Origin: Tenrec ecaudatus
Taxonomy: Eukaryota > Chordata > Mammalia > Afrosoricida > Tenrecidae
DNA length: 64,000 nucleotides
NCBI RefSeq assembly: GCF_050624435.1
Contig: NC_134534.1
Coordinates: forward strand, 66,611,501-66,675,500
Reading direction: 5' to 3'
In this document: one piece after another, positions 47,748-59,700 of the stretch
Layout of the letters: the number at the start of each line of letters is the position of its first letter
Numbering within the stretch: the stretch's first letter is position 1
The notes under the pieces: model-generated
The model's database searches: none
Told to the model about the DNA's origin: nothing
What the model saw: only the letters and a program-made list of their open reading frames with translations
Translations under genes and position numbers: made by a program

Positions 47748-50700
47748 AATATGTTTAGCAGGTTATCATACATTTTAAAATGCCACCGGCTTACATAAAT
47801 CTGTTAGCTTTCATGAACTGTTTGGGTGCCAATAGTCAAGTGACCATACCACCTGGTCTTTAAGTTACAGTTCATAGTCATGGTTATGAATTGGGCTGCG
47901 ATCTGCATGGTTGCAGTTTCTAACGACCAGCAGCTTCTCGGGGGAAAGTCTGGGCTTTCTGAGTCTGTCACCAGTGACTGCCTTAGAAACCCACAAGGCC
48001 GGTGCTACGAGTCAGCATTGACTCCATGCCAGTGAATTTGGTCTGGGCATACATCAGAGGGAAACAATACTTTGATAACACTATTTGGTAGAGCTTTAGA
48101 ACCTGGTTTTCTGGCACTTAGGAGCTCATGCATGTAAAATGTCTGCCATCATGGTAATCGAGAAGTAAACACTGCCCTTCCCCACCGGAAATTGCACTAC
48201 TCTAGGCCAACAGAAGCCCCCCAACAGAGTGTTGGTGCCATCTAATGGAATGTTAACGCATGATCTGCAGTGGTTGGCCTTCCCCACATCCTCAGATATT
48301 TTAATAATGGAATTGGAGGGCAATTTCCCCCACTTCTTATATACAAACTTCTGTGTATAATCACCAATATCTATGTTCAAGGGCCCAGGGTCAGCCAATG
48401 AGTAGCCCCCACAGGAAAGGTGGGCGGGGCCTGTGATATTGAGCACTGGTGGCGATCGCATAAACCTCTGCTGAGGAGCACCTCAAAAACAGCAATTGGT
48501 GGAAACGTGCAGTTAGGAATTTTGTGGGGGTGGCATAGAGACTCTACGCGGGTTTTACCAATAAGGTGAATGCGAAGAAAAATCTGGCTGTTTTTAGAAG
48601 CAGTTCCCGATTAGACAGATGGGACCCTGGAGACAAATAGGTTTTTTCTTGCTTCCTGGTGCAAGTTTATCCCTCATTAATGTTGGAGGCTCATTTGAAT
48701 TCCATCTAATTGGATAGAGACGACAGGAGGGGCAAAGTCTTTAGCGCACTGGCGGAGTCCATGCTCATTGGTGCACCTTGTCTTTTAATTGGTTGCATAA
48801 CACACACATGGATCCCATGCTGAGTATTATGTGCACAGAATGCTGCTGAAATATGTATGCAAATATGGGTCTGTCTACCCAACACCGTCCGCTGTGGAAG
48901 TACTTAGCGTTTTATGGTTTCGGGAAGAAAAGAAGATGACAACCTCCCTCAATGGAAGGCATTGAGGGAAAGAGAATGGTGGTTTTCACAGCTCTCCTGC
49001 AATTGGCCTATATGCCCACTGACCCCCGGGGGACATGGCGTCCATTCATTCTTCACCTTGTTTGGAAGTCATGGGTAATCCCTACATTAGGAATGAGCGC
49101 AATCCCTACATGAATGTTCTTGAAACCCCAATTTTGAGTTTTCAATATTAGCTTTGTTGTCATGCAGAACAAATGAACATTTGTGCTTGTTTGTTTGTCT
49201 GTCTGTCTCAGGTGGGAAGAATGTTTTAAAGTATTTAGTCATCATTCTCAAAGCAATAAATGTCCTGTCATGGAAATGGTGGAATACCTCCCTGAATGCA
49301 TGAAAGTAAGTTCCCCAAACAAGACCTCCCACTGCTGGCTACATGCCCCCTGGTATGTCACAGCGTGAGGATTGGAGCTGCTTCCTTAAAATGAACAAGC
49401 GGGAGCCCTGGCCACACGCTCCCTCTGCCTTTCACGTGCCTGCCCACTGTGAACAGCCGTGTGTTAGCATCTCGGTGCTATTCCTTTGCTTGGCTTATAC
49501 ATTTCTATAGTTGCCTCAATCAAAAGAGTATTGATAGAGAAATGAAGAATGAGTTCAAATGAGTTCATAACACAGATGAATGTGGAAGACATTGTGCTCC
49601 GCAACCTTAGTCAACTTCAAAAAGACAGATACTTAATGAGACCACCAAGGTAAAAGAAAGAATGAAAAGGAAATTACTTTCACCACAAAAGAAGCGGACT
49701 TTGATAGTTACACGGAGGCCTCATGTGGGGGCGGGGGGCTATAAATAAATACTTAATAGATAAGTGATAAATAAGAGAGACCACCACACAGTTACACATG
49801 GATAGCGTCACACATGGATACACATATAGGCAAATAAAATAAAGTAAACAGCACTTTGGAACTCAAGAAATGGACAAGATAAAGAAAAATAACAAAATAA
49901 TTAAGCCTCATCTTTCTTCCACAGAGCAGCTGGTTGTTGTGAAGTGCTTTCCTTGTGGTTTAACCCAACACATGTGTATGCCTATATTCCTACCTCCAAC
50001 TGCTTTGATGCTGCCTGCGATTACTGCTGTCACTGCTAGCACCACCACTACTGCCATTCCCCTCCTACGACTGCTGTCCCTGGCACCTTTTGGTGACCAC
50101 TTATAACACGCTAAGTGTTTGGTGTGCTTGTTTTTCTCTGTGAGGTGTGGTGGAGATCAGGCCCCATCCAGTGCCAAGACAGCATACAGAGAGCCTTCTG
50201 GGTGCACACATCTTATCGAATGGCACATGAACATTCAAGGTTGAAAATGCTCTCAGATTCTCTTCTTTAGGCATTCCAGTTACTAGAATCCATCCTAATA
50301 AATAACCAGACAGACAGACAGACAGAGCTATATAGAGTGGTATTCCCTGTCGCTTTGTGTAATAGAAAAAAAAGTTAAAATATTCACATATGAAAAACAT
50401 CAACAAGATTCGATGAAAGGATGTAAAAATATCAACAACATATCTCGGCTGTGGGATTGCAGTTGTCTTCCTTGTCTTTGTGCTAGGTTGCTTTAGTAAT
50501 TCCTATCACTTTAATATTGTGGGGGTTGTTTGTTTTTCCAGGAAAAATAAAGGCACTTGAAGGCCTCCCAGTTCAGGTTCACATCACACACTTGAATTAC
50601 ACAATATTTCTGAAAATAAGTCAGTCAGTGAAACATCTTGAGGCAACCGATTCTTTTGCCTGGGTTAAAACTGTAGTCTTGGCTGCGCCTTGCAAAGCAT

Positions 50701-53700
50701 TACTGCCTAGTTTTGCTCTATTTCCCATAAGAATCCTTCAAATATTTGATGATGCCTATTAATGCCATTAATCCTGTGGACCTGGCCACAGAGATTTCCA
50801 CAGTATGTGTGAAGTCCTTACCCTGGTGCCTGCTGACCGGGGCTACAAAGCTTCTAGGAAGGGGTTGGTCCTTCTTTCTCCTTTGCAGGTTACTGTCTAA
50901 CCTTCTACCCTGCATATTGCAAGTGAATTTCTGGAAGACTCTAGGAAACACTTATGAGATTATTTGAGGCCTTATACCCAATACTAATTCCTGGAGAACT
51001 AAATGGCAAAGGTGGTATTTATTTCTCAGGACTGTGAGTTTGGGGTATGAGAATAATGTGGATGAATATGCTGAATTATTTTCATAGACATGGTCTCTAA
51101 CAAAATATTGGCCCAAGGCCTCATTTACCTTAGGGTTGGTGCTAATGGTCACATAAACCTCTTCCTGAATTATGCATTTATGAGTAAAGGACCTCAAATA
51201 TTGCATATAACAACATCTCCTCCTACATCTCCTCCTATCATCTTGTTCACCCTCCTCTGGATATATGCTCAGCCCTTCTTAGTTTGTAAGTGTGGATGTG
51301 AAACCAAAAACAGTACTGCAGGTCCCAAGTCATTCTTAAGATGGGGCAGAGCCCACACAAAAGAACAACACGGGGCTGAAAACGCTCCATTAGAGGAAAT
51401 AAGCTGCCACAACAGCATGTTCAGCCAAGGTATCCTTAATGAGCTATATGTTCTCTAAAAGCCCAGAAAGACATCAAATTGGAGGCAAAAAAAAACCCTA
51501 ATAAACAAAATCAGTTATTCAACTTTTAGTCATACATGTTTATTCTTCAGCTCATGCAATTTTTTCCACATCACTTGCCGTTGCTGTGGCACGCATTGGT
51601 AGTTGTAACATTTCTTCTTTGATGCCTTGTTCATGTATTACAAGGATTACACTTTGTCTTTGGGGAGAAAGATACAAAGGAAAGGGGCTATTTTGTGTTC
51701 CTTTAGAAGTAGGATAGAATGTTGCTGTGTCACACTTCCTTTCCTGCCCCAGCATTGTAACTGCCCTGTGCTCTCCCAAAGGTCCTTCTAGATTTGTGCA
51801 TGCTTCACTCCACAGAGGACAAGTCATGCCGAGACTACCACGTGAGTTTTTTTTATCTTATCACCGTTGAGAAATTAAAAAATATTATTGTAGCTTCCCG
51901 ATCTCCAAACATGGTGCTTTCATTTGTCCTATGATGATAGTACCTAGTTGGGAGAGAAAAATTTCCCCTAGGTAATTTCCACTTTCCCCCAGTGTCTTAA
52001 TTGCTCCTAACATTATTAATTAGTGTTATCTTTAGTTTTTCTGCAAGCCAAGTCCATGGCACCTAGCAACAAAATCAACAGATTTTATTGGATAGTTTCC
52101 TCTGAAGAATGACATGATAAAAGATTGAAGTCGAATATCAATTCATTTTCTCCCCAACCCAACCCCAACACTTGGCATGATTATCCATTATAAAGCTATG
52201 AAAAACAGCCACTAGGGTAATTTTTCAGCCAAAATATGTAATAATATATAATAATTCAATTCTTTTCTCCAGTTGAAATGACTCAACTTTGTTTAAATCA
52301 TTTAATTTTCAGCAGAGGCGTAGGTATGCTTATTTTATTTCTGAAGAACAGCTTTGGGTGTCTTTACTAAATACAATTTTTTAAAACCATTTGTGTCTTC
52401 TACAGATTGAGTATAATTTCAAGTATCTTCAATGTCCACTAGAGTTCACCCAAAAAACAAGGCCTGAAAAGGATGTAACATATGAACCTCTGGCAACACT
52501 CAATGTAAGACCAGTGTTTTCATTATCTGTATATAATGTTTTGATGCCATAGTGGCATGAGGTGGTGGAAATGGAAGGGGTGGAGGAAATTCCAATTTTA
52601 TACCGTTATATCTAGCTATGCCATGTGGCCCAACCCTTCATTTTTTCATTAAAAAAAAAAAAGCAAAGCCCATATTCTTTGTGAGGTCAGTTTTAATGGT
52701 TACATTAGAACTGCCTCCACTCAGAATTTGCATAACACCTGGGCAGTACAAGCTGAAGGTCTTCTTTAGAGCAGACACAGAACACATGGTGTGGATCAGG
52801 AGTTTCTAGGAGACTAGCTTCAAGCCAGCTCTTGTTCCGTATTCACCCAGCCTCTCAAACTCAAATAAGTACAAAAGTGGTAACAAGATAACATGGGCCA
52901 CTCATCTAAAAACGTCCAGTTTTTTACTACGAGGAAAGGGGTAACTACTTGTACACAGAGTAGCAGCACATTAAAATTGTATGCACTCACAAAAGAGCAT
53001 ATTTGAGAATTGGATTTTCAAGTTTCAATCTAGAATTGGGGTGTTGACTATGGTGTCATAAAGGTCTACTTTTATTAGTAATTAGAAAGGAAATTTTAAT
53101 TATAGTGCTTCAGTCTTAATAGGCACATTTCACACATTCAATAGTCCATGCGGCTGATTTGTTCCCATGTTGGACAGAAACGATAACAGCAAGCGTCACT
53201 GCCAGAGTCGGTGCTGACTCCCACGGCGTTGCTGAGGCTGAGGCAGGGGAGCACAGAGCTCTGTCTTCCTCCCAAGGAATGGCTGCTCTTGTGCACCACA
53301 GCGGCTCACTGTTGGATTCGGGGAAGGAAGGCCAGCTTACCTTGGGCGCACGGAAGAATACGACCAGTTGGGATGGAAAAGCGGCAAAAGGCATTTATTA
53401 GCTAGCTCTTTATTAGCTAGCTCGAGCTGCCCAGCGCCGGGAAGATTCAGCGGCCAAAAGGAAATTAGCCCTGAGTTCTTTGGTCTCTGGGTTTTTATAG
53501 GGCCAGGGGTCAGGGGCGGGACAAGGGGCAGTCCAGGCTTGCTGTTCTTTAAACTTATTGGAGAAAACTTCTGGCGCCAGCATTGTCCAGCAGTGATTGG
53601 TGAGTAGGTTCGCGCGTGCTTTTCTGATTGGTCGGTCCCTGGCGGGCTATCACTCGAACTCTATTGGCTAAGGCGTCATCAGGCGATGTGTCCCATTGGT

Positions 53701-56700
53701 TGGGTTGGATCAGGCGATGTCAGGCGATGTCCCATTGGTTAGGTGGATCAGGCCATGTGTTGCATCAGTGACCAGGAACCTGAAACTGAAACCAAACCGA
53801 GGACTACCTCAAACCCCGGCTTTCATGCAGCCTGTTTTAACTTTTACTCTGCTGATTCTAGCAGTTGCACACCCGTGCCCCACATCACCACTGTGCCTCC
53901 ACTGTGCTCCTGACAGGACGAACGGCGTGTCCATAATTGCAGAAAGTCTTACTGGAAAGCCCTGGTCAAGACCAATAGGGAATTGGCATCCACTTTCCAT
54001 GAAGCCATTCCCAGACAAAGTCTTTGGAAGGACTACCGTGAACACACACACAGAGCCAAAGGACACACACTTTATTGATTTGACAAAGCTAACTATGGGC
54101 AACAGACCCTCACGTTTACTTTATGCTAAGCATTTTAGCTTTGCTGGAGGGTTATATTTTGCAGTTGTTATTAACAGTTGAGAATTAAAGCCAGCTGAAC
54201 TAGTAGTAACTACACCACAGTTATGCTTAGGAGAATACTTGTGTATGTTTTGTTTGTTTTTTTTTTAAATGGTGTGAAGATTACTACCAAAAAGAAAAAT
54301 ATATCTATTGTTTCCAACACTGGCATGAGGATAGGAAGAAATAAAATCTGTACGGGTTCTCAAAATTCTGCGTAGTGCACAATTACACTGTGCTCAGCTT
54401 AAAACTGAAAGGTTGGAGATTCAAACCCTCCCCCTAGCCACCCAGAAGCACCTTGGAAGAAAAATCTGGCATGCTACTTTAAAAAACTCAGCCATTGAAA
54501 ATTGTATGGAGAACCAGTGTCTTCAGATAAGTATTGGGTCACTGTGAGTTTGATATTTTCACGTGTATTCCTACTTCATTGTGGTGCCATCTAAACACAT
54601 GGAGCCCTGGTGGTAGTGGGTTATCCATTCTCCTGCTAAAGTGTCAGGTCAGCAGTTTGAAACCAGCATCCACCCTGAGGGAGGAAAAATGAGGCTTTCT
54701 ACTCCTATAAAGAGTTACAGTCTGAAAAATGCACAGGAGTAGTTCTATCCTGTCCTATATGGTCTCTTTGAGATAGAATCACCTCATTGGCAGTAAGTTT
54801 GAGTTTGATGTGGACAATAAGCTTAACATGGTTGGTTTGCTCCCCTTGTCATTGATTTAAAGCAGATATATAAGATGTCCGAAACAATTAACTGTGGGAA
54901 GGAAATATCTGTCTTTGCCTCTAGTATAGTTATTGTAAATACTGATACATTATAACCAAGTTACTCTCACAAGTAATGCTTTTTTTATTTTACTTTTTAA
55001 AAACATAAATTTAATTTTAAAACCAACCCAAAACAATTGCTGTTGAACTGACTTTGATTCGAGTGGAACTGTGTTCGGTAGGGTTTCCCCTGGTTGGTGT
55101 TTCAGTAGATGGCGAGGCGCCGCTGGGTGAGCTTAAACTGCCAATACTTTAGTTAGAATCAGTCGAGCCTGTTAACCATTCGCAGCACCCAGGGACGCCC
55201 CCAAGAGGCGGGCTGTGTAAATGGTTCTAGCCATACAGTGGGCTCTGAGGTGGCAGTTTACAGCAATGTGTTTGGAAATTATGGATAGATTAGTAAAGTG
55301 TATTGTTTGAGTGAAAAATCAAGCATAGTGTATGGTTGCTAGTATGCCACATTCTGCAAAAGGCAAAACTACACAGACAGCAACGGATGTCAGGGAAGCC
55401 AAAGGCTCGAGGGGAGATGGAGAGAGATGGACAGGTGAGGCACGGGCATTTTAGGACCTCTCCCCCCAAAAAACTCTTCTGTATGATCTTGAAGAGCATG
55501 ACAGTAGGCATTTGCCAAAACTTATAGAATTGTACACATCAAAGTGAACCCCAATGTAACTATGAACTTTAGTTAATAATGATGTATCCAGAATAGGTCA
55601 TAGGTTGTAACAAATGTACCCACTAAATAATAAGAAAACAGCATATAGTTGGGAAAGAGGCTGTACTAATTCCTGAATAATTTTTTCTGTAAACCTAAAA
55701 TTAATCTAACATGATTTTATTAGTTGAAAATAATTTGAAAAGCCAATTGGATGGAAAACATAAATAAAAATTATTGTGTATATTTTTATGGTTTATATTC
55801 ATGTCAGTACATATGTGTTTGTATACAGAAGTCTAGAAAAAGAGAAAAATAATCATGGTAATACTTCTGGTGAATCGAGTGGGACTTAGGACCAGAGCTT
55901 GGGTATGGGAAGAACTGTGACCTTAGCCCAATGTTTTGATTTTGAAATATAATGCGCTCCATAAATAATTAAAATTAATTTTGAAATGAATATTTGTAAT
56001 TACTAATAGCATTCATAAAAATAATAATCTTGATTGCAGATGCTACTTTTAAAAATCTTTCTAGAAAGATGGGCCTGAATTCCTTCAAGTGCAGGAGATT
56101 GTGACTCTTGATTATTTATCTTTAATGTCCTTTCCCTTTAGAATGTTGTGTAAGATTTTAAAATGTATGCTATCTAAACTAGCCAGACATTGAAAGAGAC
56201 AATCTGATTAAGATAATTGTACCTGTATAAAGTCATTCTCCCTAGTTAATTTTTAAATTTATTTTATTGACATCATGTCTCAGTTTCTAATAGAAAATAA
56301 ACAAATGTTACTTGGATAACAACATAAACATGAAATCATACTCCAGCAGAAAAAAATCTTCTCTTTGTTCATATTTTAATATGCTTGTGTTTTTTATGGC
56401 TTTCCCTCTTATTCAGGCAATGGTACAACACAATCGCATAGAGCTTCTCAATCATCCTGTCTGTAAGGAGTACTTATGTATGAAATGGTGCGTATTGAAT
56501 AGTATTTCCTTGTGAACCAATGCTTGGCTCAATTGAAAAGTCTTCGTAATTACTATATTTTAATGATATGTTAATGTTTCTGACTTGGTTTTCATATCAT
56601 TCTTTGAAAAGGAAACAGGCGTGGTGGGCAATTTGGGTATTAGAAATGGTGACATTGCTTATTTGGGGCATTGCATGAGATGTTTTGAGGGGGAGGATGT

Positions 56701-59700
56701 CATCATATAAGACATGAAGAAGCATTTTGAACCTGGCAGATCAGTGACAGTGAGGTGAGAGGTGTGTGCTGGTGTCAGAACGCCTGGGCTAAAGTCTCTG
56801 CATTTCCATTAATTGGTGAAAAACATCAGGCAAGTCATGGTTTACACTGAAGTTAAGATTTCTCTTCTGGAGAGGAAAGAATGAGAAGATCTTTCTGACT
56901 CTAACCTCCGGTGAATATAACAATTAGATTGCTGAGAATATAACGTCCAGTGAATATAACAATTAGATTTCTGAGAACAATTATAACTACTTGTTCCACA
57001 GGTATTATAAATAAGTATATCTGGTCAAAATGAGTCAATTATGATGTGGTTATTTTCTTCCTAGGCTAGCCTATGGATTTAAAGCCCATATCGTGAACCT
57101 GGGATCATACTGTCTTGGTCTCATGCCTATGACCTTTCTTGTGGTCAATGTAAAGCCAGGAATGGGTTTCAACTCAACTGGAATCATTAATGGAACAACA
57201 AGTGACCATTCAGAAATACTAGACACCCAGGTATTTCCTATTGGTTTGTATACTTCAACATTTTACAAATAGGATTAAGGAAAATGAAGGTTTTTATTAG
57301 AAATGTTAAACTCAGGATACATTTAAAATATAAGAACTCCAATGACTCCAAGTATCCTACCCGGCCCTGTCTGTCCACTTGTCATACCGCGGTGGCTTGC
57401 ATATTGCTGTGAGGCTGGAAGCTACGCCATCAGTAATTCATGTAGCAGCAGGGTCACTCACGGTGAACAGGTTTCAGCTGAGCTTTCAACAAAGAGCGGA
57501 CTAGGACAACTAAGCGCAGAGCAGGAAGATGCTGTCCACTTCTGGAAAATCAGCCTCTGAAAAGCTATGAATAGCGGTGGGGTGTTTTCTGATGGCGTGT
57601 CTGCAGAGGAGCCACTGGGGTTGGAAGGTGTTCCACAAAAGCTGCCTCCTCAAAGTAGAGTTGACCTTGATGATGCAGAGACAGAAAGGCATTCAAGACC
57701 TTCACTTGTGATGGGGCATGCCTCAACATGAAAAGAATCAGCTGCAGAACCCATTAATGATTGGCATAAATGGAATGCACAAAGTTACAATGGGTCCATG
57801 AGAGCTAAAATATAACTTTCAGGTAGCCCTACTGAATGTATAGGCCTTCTCAAAAAATAGATTTGATGGAGCACTAATGGTGACATACCAGATAGGTAGT
57901 GGTTCACATGTTTTGGACATAGTATCAGAAGAAACTAGCTAGTCCCTGGAAAAGGACATCGACCTTGATAAGGGAGGAAGATCCTCCACAAGATGGATCT
58001 ACAGTGGCTGCAACAATGGGCTCGAATATAGCAGGTGTGAGGATGTTGCAGGACATTACAGGGTTCTTTCTGTTACGCATAGAGTTTTGGGGAGCCAGCA
58101 CTATCTTCAGGGCATCTGACAATAAGTATCCTACAGAATTTGTGTATGGTACCTGGTGCCCCATCAAATTTGAGTATGAGATGAACTATCATTGAATAGC
58201 CTGTAAATGAATTCAATAAAAATTGCCATGTCCATAGACTGATCTAATAGAAAAGTCTAATTTGAATACAGAACTCTTAAATTGAAAATCGATTTATGGT
58301 CTCTGGGGACTGGTGGTATAGTGGTTATGTGTTGGGCTAGGATCTGCAAGGTCAGCAGTTCAAAACCACCAGCCAGCCCTGAAGGAGAAAGATGAGACTT
58401 TCTATTTCAGTAAGGAGTTACTGTCTCAGAAACACCCAGAGCTCTAGTCTGTTCCCACAGGGTCACTGTGAGTCAGAAGGGACTCCACGTCAGTGAGTTT
58501 GGTCTCGAGATTTGAGTGACTAGAGCAGAAGCTGAGCAGTGACTGCTCAGAAAGTAGTGATGACAGTGTTCTGTAGATGGAGGAAATGTCTGCACAACGG
58601 TGTCAACGCACTAAAGAGACTGCATTGAGCAATTACATCATTTAAAATGGTAAAAGTGTTGACTTTGGGGTTATATGCATTTTACCACAATAAAAAATTT
58701 AAAATAACCCCTCAGATTCACATTCTTTTAGAATTAAGTTGGCATATTTTTACCATCGTCTAAGAAAACATGATCATGAGTCTTGTCATGTCTACATTAG
58801 TATTATAGTAATTTTCTGCTTAAGTCAATTGTGAACAATACACAGAAAGAAATGAAACAAAAAAGTTTAATTGTGGAAATTGGAAGTTAAGTGTTTTATT
58901 TTATCTATCTAATAACTACTTGTCTCACACTATTTTATTTTTTCAGAATTCATATCCTATAAAAGTTTGTATGATATTAGTTTTCCTATCAAGTATACTT
59001 GGATATTGCAAAGAGGTTGCCCAGATCTTCCAACAGGTACTCAATACATTTTATATATCCAGATATTTTATTGGACAGTAGTGAGGTTAATTTATAGACT
59101 GCTAATTGAAGTATAACATCAGAATAAAGGCGCACATTTTGTTTAGTGCATAAACTAGAAATATCACACATAATCATTTTAGAACATAAATGTCATATTA
59201 TTTTAGGTAAAGTTAATGCACATCTGAAGCATAAATGTTGCATTTTTACAACTTCCCAGTAGCTGTGTGCCTGATTAAAGTGTCAACTATGAAAAATTTT
59301 GGTACATTTTCTCTCATTTCAATTTTAGTTATTTGGTTAACACAATAGTTAGATTTGAATTTGATCATTTAAATATAAATGTTTACAAAAGATCCGCTTG
59401 GACCAAGAATGCATTTTGAAAGTATTTTCTCTTCAACTTATCTTTAAGCAATAAAGATTTTCTGTTTGAAAAAAAATATTCAAGTAGTAATAAAATTTGG
59501 GAACTTTTAATAGCATACGAGCCCTGCTGGCATAGTGAGTTATGCATTGGGCTGCTGACCTCAAGGTCAGTGTTTCAAACCCACCAGCCACTCCAGCCAT
59601 GGGAGAAAGGTGAGACTCCCGTCTCTCACAAAGATTTCAAAGTCACTGAAAACCAAAGGCAAAATTCGACTCTGTTCTAATCTGTAGGGTCATGATGAAT

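Larger units (their letters stand above)
53168..54007 (-). mobile_element. Probable solo LTR of an endogenous retrovirus, antisense
   Basis: 840 bp beginning TG and ending CA, flanked by identical 6-bp sequences TTCCCA (53162..53167 and 54008..54013). Read on the - strand it has six CCAAT boxes (ATTGG on + at 53557, 53596, 53627, 53663, 53695, 53734), a TATA box CTATAAAAACC (53490..53501) and two AATAAA signals (53409..53414 and 53394..53399), in the order U3, R, U5. CpG-rich. No retroviral genes are present. Confidence 0.75.

Noticed and set aside
53696-54181. 161-codon open frame on + in a CpG-rich stretch
   Set aside because: It is mostly the U3 part of the LTR read backwards, and no retroviral or cellular domain is visible.
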